Source: Sanyastnella coralliicola
GTDB lineage: Bacteria; Bacteroidota; Bacteroidia; Flavobacteriales_D; Sanyastnellaceae
Direction: 5' to 3'
Assembly: GCF_030845195.1 (NCBI RefSeq)
Contig: NZ_CP132543.1
Location: forward strand, 3,675,501 to 3,739,500
Length of the DNA stretch: 64,000 nt
Positions 59,281 to 64,000 of this stretch are shown here, piece after piece. The notes beneath the pieces are model-generated. The model searched no databases. It had not been told where the DNA came from and was given only the letters and a program-made list of their open reading frames with translations. The translations under genes and the position numbers were made by a program. The first letter of the stretch is position 1; each line of letters begins with the position of its first letter.

Positions 59281-62202
59281 ATGAAACGGCTTTCTACGCT
59301 TTTGTTCGTGCTGTGCTTCGCACTGCAAGGCTTTTCTCAAGACATTGAGTCGATTACTCCGAATGCGGCTGATCCAGGCGAAACTCTGGAGGTGACCATT
59401 ATCGGAATTGACACAGATTTTCCAGCAAATGAATCAGGTCTTTGGGCCGGAATCGGTCAAACGAGTTCAACTGCTTGGGAAATTCAAGACATTCAGCAGG
59501 TTTCAGCAACTGAGCTGAACGGTACTCTATCTATTCCAATGGATGCTATCGGCGGACCTTACAATGTTTATGTGAGCGGAAACAACCCATGGCAAGGAAT
59601 GGTGCTAGATGATGGGTTCTTTGTGGTTTGTCCAGAAAACCCAGGATGTAATGACCCTGAAGCGTGTAACTACGACAGTGAGGCTGCTTGTAATGATGGT
59701 TCCTGCACATATCCTGGCTGTACAGACCCTGATGGCTGTAATTATGATCCTGATGCGGGATGTGAGGATGGCTCGTGTACCTATCCGGGATGTACTAGTT
59801 TCAGTGCGTGTAACTATGATTCTAATGCGGGATGTAATGATGGCTCGTGTGTATTCCCTGGCTGCGGAGATCCCGATGCATGTAATTACGATGCAGATGC
59901 TGGTTGTCCGGCAGCTTGTACCTATCCAGGATGTATTTACTCTAACGCAGACAACTACGACCCAGACGCGGGGTGCGATGATGGTTCATGTACCTTCACA
60001 TTGAACGGAATGGTCTGGTATGACGAAAATGAAAACGGCTTTGTGAATGGAGGTGAATACGGACTCCCATTCCAAGAAGTGATTCTAAATCCAGGTAACA
60101 TCACTGCCATCACGAACGATGCAGGAGAGTACCAGTTTGCTGGAATTCCTGTCGGTAATTATACGATTGAAGTCGTTACGACGGAGCTTTACCCATACGT
60201 GTCAACATCAAACCCTGCGAATGTTTTCTTAGGCAACGGTGGAAATAACACGATGTACAATTTCGGCCTAAGTGAGGAATTGCCGCAGTATGCGATCTGC
60301 GTGGATTACTACCCTCCAGGTGTAGGATATCCTTGTAACGATTGGGTGAACCATAACATTTGCTTCCGTAACCTAGGTAACGTGACCATTGACGGGTATA
60401 TCGCAGTGGAAATGAACCCGTTATTCCAAGATTATCAGGCGGTAACACCGATTGATTCGGTAGTTGACCTTACCATTTACATGAGCTTTGAAGGGTTGCA
60501 ACCAGGTCAAATGTTCTTCTATGATGTGTCGTTCTTGACACCAAGCGTTGATTACATTGGGGAGTTCATCACTTCAAATGCTACGGCAGTTGGTTTCCAT
60601 AATGGCGATCAAGTAGCCGTTGGTGCTGAGGAACTCACGGTGGAAATGACTTGTGCATATGACCCGAATGATAAGCAGGTGTTCCCCAATGGATATGAAG
60701 AACCACATTACGTGCTTCCAGAAACAGAACTTGAATACCTCGTTCGTTTCCAGAATACCGGTAACGCACCAGCAACGAACGTAACGATTTCGGATACGAT
60801 TTCGGAATACCTAGATCTGGAAACCTTCGAGTTAATGGCTAACTCACACTCGGTGATGGTTCAGATTAATCCAGAGAACCGTCAGATCGACTTTGTGTTC
60901 GAAAACATCATGCTCCCAGATAGCACATGTTGTGAGCCTGAGAGTCATGGTTTGGTGTCTTACATCATCAGACCATATGCTGACCTCGCGCCTGAAACGG
61001 AGATCAACAATACAGCCTACATCTTCTTCGATAACAACCCGCCAATCATTACCAACACAACTTGGACTACGATCTATGATTGTAACAATGGCTTGGCAAC
61101 TTTTGAAATGTCAACAGAAGAGGCTTGTTCGGGAGAAGAGATTGACTTCTTAAACGAGCAAAACTATGTTGAAGAGTATAGCTGGCTAATTGATGGTGAA
61201 AGCGTTGGTGTCGATGATTTGATCTCTCTAAACCTTGATCCAGGTGAATATGAGATTGAACATATCGCAATAAATCCGCTTTGTGAGGCGACGCAATCAG
61301 ATAACTTCATTGTGAACCCATCACCAACGGCTGATGCAGGAATGGACCAAACGATTTGTGAAGGTGAGTCTGTAGATCTCATGGCCACCGGTGGATTTAT
61401 GTACGACTGGCTTGACCTCGGACAAGGTGCGGCACAAACGGTGTCTCCTGAAGAAACAACGGTGTACACGGTGACAGCGATTTCTGAAGAAGGTTGTACA
61501 GATGAAGATGAAGTGGAGATTGTTGTCAATGAGTTGCCTGAGGCTAACGCTGGAATGGATCAAGAGATCTGTGAAGGGGAATCAGCTGATTTGATGGCGA
61601 CTGGTGGTGACCAGTACAACTGGACTGACCTAGGAGATGGCGCTGACCAAACAGTATCACCGGAAGAAACTACGACGTACACGGTGACTGTATCTTCTGA
61701 TGAAGGTTGTTCTGATACGGACGAAGTTCAAGTAACAGTGAACCCGCTTCCAACAGCTGAAATCACTGAAGCCGGTCCTGTTCTTACAGCTTCAGCTGGA
61801 GATTCGTACCAGTGGTACCTCAATGGAGACATGATTGACGGTGCTACATCACAAGAATACACAGCCACAGAAAACGGAATCTACACCGTAGAGGTTACGA
61901 ACGAATTCGGTTGTACAACATTGTCTGCTGAAGTGAATGTGACGAGCATTACGGTGGAAGAAGAAGAGATTACGATTCTGACTTACCCGAACCCGACACG
62001 AGACTTCTTGTACATCCAAGTGGATGCTGGCTGGACATACGACATGAGCCTCTTCGATGCCTCAGGTCGACTTGTGGCACAGCAAGCGAACGTGTCAGAC
62101 TCACTCTTCGAGTTGGATTGTACGCAGCTTGGAACAGGTACTTACAAGTTGATTCTTCAGCAAGGTCAACACCGTGTGACGAAGACCATCATCATTGAAT
62201 AA
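59281..62202 (+). CDS. T9SS-secreted multidomain protein, tandem copy 1
   Basis: 973 residues, signal peptide MKRLSTLLFVLCFALQGFS. Order: a TIG-like domain (ITPNAADPGETLEVTI), five compact repeats (CxDPxACNYDxxAxCxDGSC) at 123-238, an SdrB-like fold (MVWYDENENGFVNGGEYG), a conserved region (VGYPCNDWVNHNICF), the CAYDPNDKQ DUF7619-type domain, two tandem 75-residue units beginning AGMDQxICEGES, another PKD-like unit and a type A sorting domain from YPNPTRDFLYIQ. Here the repeat variant has an extra Cys in place of the DD. The next gene is a paralog. Confidence 0.88.
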   Translation: MKRLSTLLFVLCFALQGFSQDIESITPNAADPGETLEVTIIGIDTDFPANESGLWAGIGQTSSTAWEIQDIQQVSATELNGTLSIPMDAIGGPYNVYVSGNNPWQGMVLDDGFFVVCPENPGCNDPEACNYDSEAACNDGSCTYPGCTDPDGCNYDPDAGCEDGSCTYPGCTSFSACNYDSNAGCNDGSCVFPGCGDPDACNYDADAGCPAACTYPGCIYSNADNYDPDAGCDDGSCTFTLNGMVWYDENENGFVNGGEYGLPFQEVILNPGNITAITNDAGEYQFAGIPVGNYTIEVVTTELYPYVSTSNPANVFLGNGGNNTMYNFGLSEELPQYAICVDYYPPGVGYPCNDWVNHNICFRNLGNVTIDGYIAVEMNPLFQDYQAVTPIDSVVDLTIYMSFEGLQPGQMFFYDVSFLTPSVDYIGEFITSNATAVGFHNGDQVAVGAEELTVEMTCAYDPNDKQVFPNGYEEPHYVLPETELEYLVRFQNTGNAPATNVTISDTISEYLDLETFELMANSHSVMVQINPENRQIDFVFENIMLPDSTCCEPESHGLVSYIIRPYADLAPETEINNTAYIFFDNNPPIITNTTWTTIYDCNNGLATFEMSTEEACSGEEIDFLNEQNYVEEYSWLIDGESVGVDDLISLNLDPGEYEIEHIAINPLCEATQSDNFIVNPSPTADAGMDQTICEGESVDLMATGGFMYDWLDLGQGAAQTVSPEETTVYTVTAISEEGCTDEDEVEIVVNELPEANAGMDQEICEGESADLMATGGDQYNWTDLGDGADQTVSPEETTTYTVTVSSDEGCSDTDEVQVTVNPLPTAEITEAGPVLTASAGDSYQWYLNGDMIDGATSQEYTATENGIYTVEVTNEFGCTTLSAEVNVTSITVEEEEITILTYPNPTRDFLYIQVDAGWTYDMSLFDASGRLVAQQANVSDSLFELDCTQLGTGTYKLILQQGQHRVTKTIIIE

Positions 62203-62238
62203 GCTTCGGTACAGAAGACTAAATAGAAAATGAGGTAA

Positions 62239-62267
62239 AGGGGCAGTGAAAACTGCCCCTTCTTTTT
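62239..62267 (+). terminator. Strong hairpin terminator between the tandem paralogs
   Basis: AGGGGCAGT-GAAA-ACTGCCCCT followed by TCTTTTT. Confidence 0.9.
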
Positions 62268-62337
62268 GCTGGAATTGGTTGATATGTAGGCTTTTTCCTA
62301 ATTTGTTTTCCTAACTATTGAATAAAACACCTTATCT

Positions 62338-64000
62338 ATGAAAAGACTCTCTACGCTATTGCTGGTATTGTGCTTCGCGATACCAGGATTTTCTCAATCT
62401 ATTGAATCAATTGTTGCCAATTCGGGTGCTCCAGGTGAAACCTTAGAAGTGACCATAACGGGTATTGGAACCAATTTCCCAGATTATCTGTTTGCAAGCG
62501 AATCAGGGTTGTGGGCAGGTATAGGACAAACAAGTTCTACATCTTGGCCGATTTCAAATCTGGAATACATCTCTGAGACAGTAGCTACAGGAACCCTTGA
62601 AATACCTGCTGATGCCGAGCAAGGGGTCTATGACCTTCATGTCGCATACACGGGTTACGTAAACGGTGGTTGGCCATGGGAAGACGAATGGGGACCTTGG
62701 GAAGAACTTGAATTATCGGAGAGTTTCTGTATTGGATGCGAGAATCTAGGATGTTCGGACCCTGATGCAAATAACTATGACCCAGAGGCTGAATGGAACA
62801 ACGGCACCTGCGAGTACAACATCCAAGGTTATGTTTGGTATGATGACAATGAAAATGGATTATACACTGCGGGAGAGCAATTTTTGTCTTTCCAGAACGT
62901 GATTCTTAACCCGGGGAACATTACAGCTATTACCAATGATGAAGGGCAGTATATATTCCAAGGAGTTACGCCGGGTAATTATACCGTGGAAGTTGTGACA
63001 ACGGAACTCTTCCCGTTTTATACACTTCCTTCGAATCCAGTAAACGTCTTTGTAAGTCCTAGTGGAAATGTCCCTGATGTTAACCTCGGACTCAGCGATG
63101 ACTTACCTCAGTTTGCGATTTGTGTTGATTTCTACCCTCCAGGAGTGGGCTACCCTTGTAACGATTGGGTGAACCACAATATCTGCTTTCGAAATATGGG
63201 TAACCAAACCATTGATGGTTACGTCGCGGTTGACATTAACCCGTTGATCCAAGACTACATGGAGGTGACGCCGATTGATTCCGTCGTTGGTAACACTGTG
63301 TATATGGGGTTTGAGGACCTAGCTCCAGGGCACATGTTCCTTTACGACATTGAATTCCTGACTCCGTCTGTTGATTTTATCGGGGAGTTTATTACTTCAA
63401 CGGCCACAGCAGTAGGGTTTTTCCAAGGAGCACAAGTGGCCATGGGTGTAGAAGAGTTAACCGTTGAAATGACCTGCGCGTATGATCCAAACGACAAACA
63501 GGTCTTCCCGAACGGATATGCTGAGCCACATTACGTGCTTCCAGAAACCGAACTGGAATACCTCGTGCGTTTCCAGAATACGGGGAATGCTCCGGCTACG
63601 AACGTGACCATTACCGACACGATTTCTGAATACCTGGATCTTACCACCTTCCAGCTGATGGCGAATTCGCATTCAGTGATGGTGCAAATTGATCCGACAA
63701 CGCGTCAAGTTGACTTCGTCTTTGAAAACATCATGCTTCCAGACAGCAACTGCTGTGAGCCGGAAAGCCATGGACTAGTTTCCTACACCATTCTTCCTTT
63801 CGCTGGACTGGAGCCAGAAACGGAGATTAACAACACCGCTTATATCTTCTTTGACAATAACCCGCCAATCGTGACCAACACAACATGGACGACGATCTAT
63901 GACTGTAACAACGGGCTCGCTTCATTCGAAATGTCGGCTGAAGCAGCTTGTGAAGGTGTACCGATTGACTTCTTGAACGAACAAGAATATGTCGAAGAAT
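62338..64000 (+). CDS. T9SS-type secreted protein, tandem copy 2 (3' end outside window)
   Basis: Starts at the ATG at 62338 and runs open to the edge (554 codons). Same layout as the preceding protein: signal peptide MKRLSTLLLVLCFAIPGFS, TIG-like domain, then only one CTDP repeat (CSDPDANNYDPEAEWNNGTC) instead of five, the SdrB-like fold, the CNDWVNHNICF region and the CAYDPNDKQ domain, which is the most similar part. Its upstream region also resembles that of copy 1 (GGCTTTTTxCTAATTTG). The C-terminal sorting domain is expected beyond the window. Confidence 0.87.
   Translation, partial: MKRLSTLLLVLCFAIPGFSQSIESIVANSGAPGETLEVTITGIGTNFPDYLFASESGLWAGIGQTSSTSWPISNLEYISETVATGTLEIPADAEQGVYDLHVAYTGYVNGGWPWEDEWGPWEELELSESFCIGCENLGCSDPDANNYDPEAEWNNGTCEYNIQGYVWYDDNENGLYTAGEQFLSFQNVILNPGNITAITNDEGQYIFQGVTPGNYTVEVVTTELFPFYTLPSNPVNVFVSPSGNVPDVNLGLSDDLPQFAICVDFYPPGVGYPCNDWVNHNICFRNMGNQTIDGYVAVDINPLIQDYMEVTPIDSVVGNTVYMGFEDLAPGHMFLYDIEFLTPSVDFIGEFITSTATAVGFFQGAQVAMGVEELTVEMTCAYDPNDKQVFPNGYAEPHYVLPETELEYLVRFQNTGNAPATNVTITDTISEYLDLTTFQLMANSHSVMVQIDPTTRQVDFVFENIMLPDSNCCEPESHGLVSYTILPFAGLEPETEINNTAYIFFDNNPPIVTNTTWTTIYDCNNGLASFEMSAEAACEGVPIDFLNEQEYVEE

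Noticed and set aside
60176-60448. Frames on the opposite strand of the 973-residue gene
   Set aside because: Shadows of repeat-rich coding sequence.

Overview
The window is a chromosomal segment of a Bacteroidota bacterium, most likely a marine Flavobacteriales member. The evidence is a set of type IX secretion (T9SS) C-terminal sorting domains, a gliding-motility-type C-terminal domain on a giant PKD protein, TAnnTTTG-type promoter elements, a DUF6090 protein, and core genes of Bacteroidota type (LysRS with a C-terminal extension, RNase R, LepA, RlmN, LipB). The genus cannot be fixed from this window.

Layout. 0-10.6 kb: the 5' part of an ECF sigma factor, lepA convergent with rlmN, a small TonB-like exported protein, an orphan LytTR response regulator, an outer-membrane barrel, a three-gene minus-strand cluster (serine hydrolase, unknown, DEDD exonuclease), a TPR protein, and a sugar-isomerase/lipB pair. 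10.6-18.2 kb: a 1883-residue PKD surface protein and lysS. 18.2-20.7 kb: a small accessory-looking block with an AraC remnant, DUF6090, a small conserved protein and a GNAT enzyme, separated by arrays with a 7-base period. 20.7-35 kb: lipoprotein, M23 peptidase, tryptophan dioxygenase, DUF3108, a 1102-residue T9SS cargo protein, a RidA-family deaminase, aminopeptidase P, MiaE-like hydroxylase, another T9SS protein, a methyltransferase, RNase R and a CAT-anticodon tRNA. 35-49.1 kb: a Dna2-like nuclease-helicase, then a run of large secreted proteins built from Cys-containing CTDP...DDGSC repeats and DGWNG modules. 49.1-57.6 kb: a genomic island at tRNA-Arg(CCT). 57.7-64 kb: a beta-propeller-like protein and two tandem paralogous T9SS proteins, the second cut by the window edge.

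The island is the main accessory element. It carries a controller-type HTH gene overlapping an Alw26I/Eco31I/Esp3I-family type IIS endonuclease gene (HNH), and a convergent 946-residue methyltransferase. In this protein an N6-adenine domain is fused to a C5-cytosine domain whose motif order is circularly permuted. An identical 14-bp sequence lies upstream of both the controller gene and the methyltransferase gene and is a candidate shared operator. At the far end is a tyrosine recombinase with all catalytic residues but one in-frame amber codon, followed by a degraded copy of the tRNA 3' end (candidate attachment site).

Two genome-scale DNA patterns are not explained by genes. The first is an iterated motif, TTCCGCGCTAGCGA (palindromic core CGCTAGCG), with 11 exact cores and 5 one-base variants. 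It sits both in genes and between them and is absent from the island. The second is a family of 7-base-period arrays around 18.2-20.6 kb. At protein level, adjacent secreted paralogs at 38.6 and 42.9 kb share their central domains but carry different C-termini: a T9SS signal in one and a dockerin-like paired EF-hand in the other.
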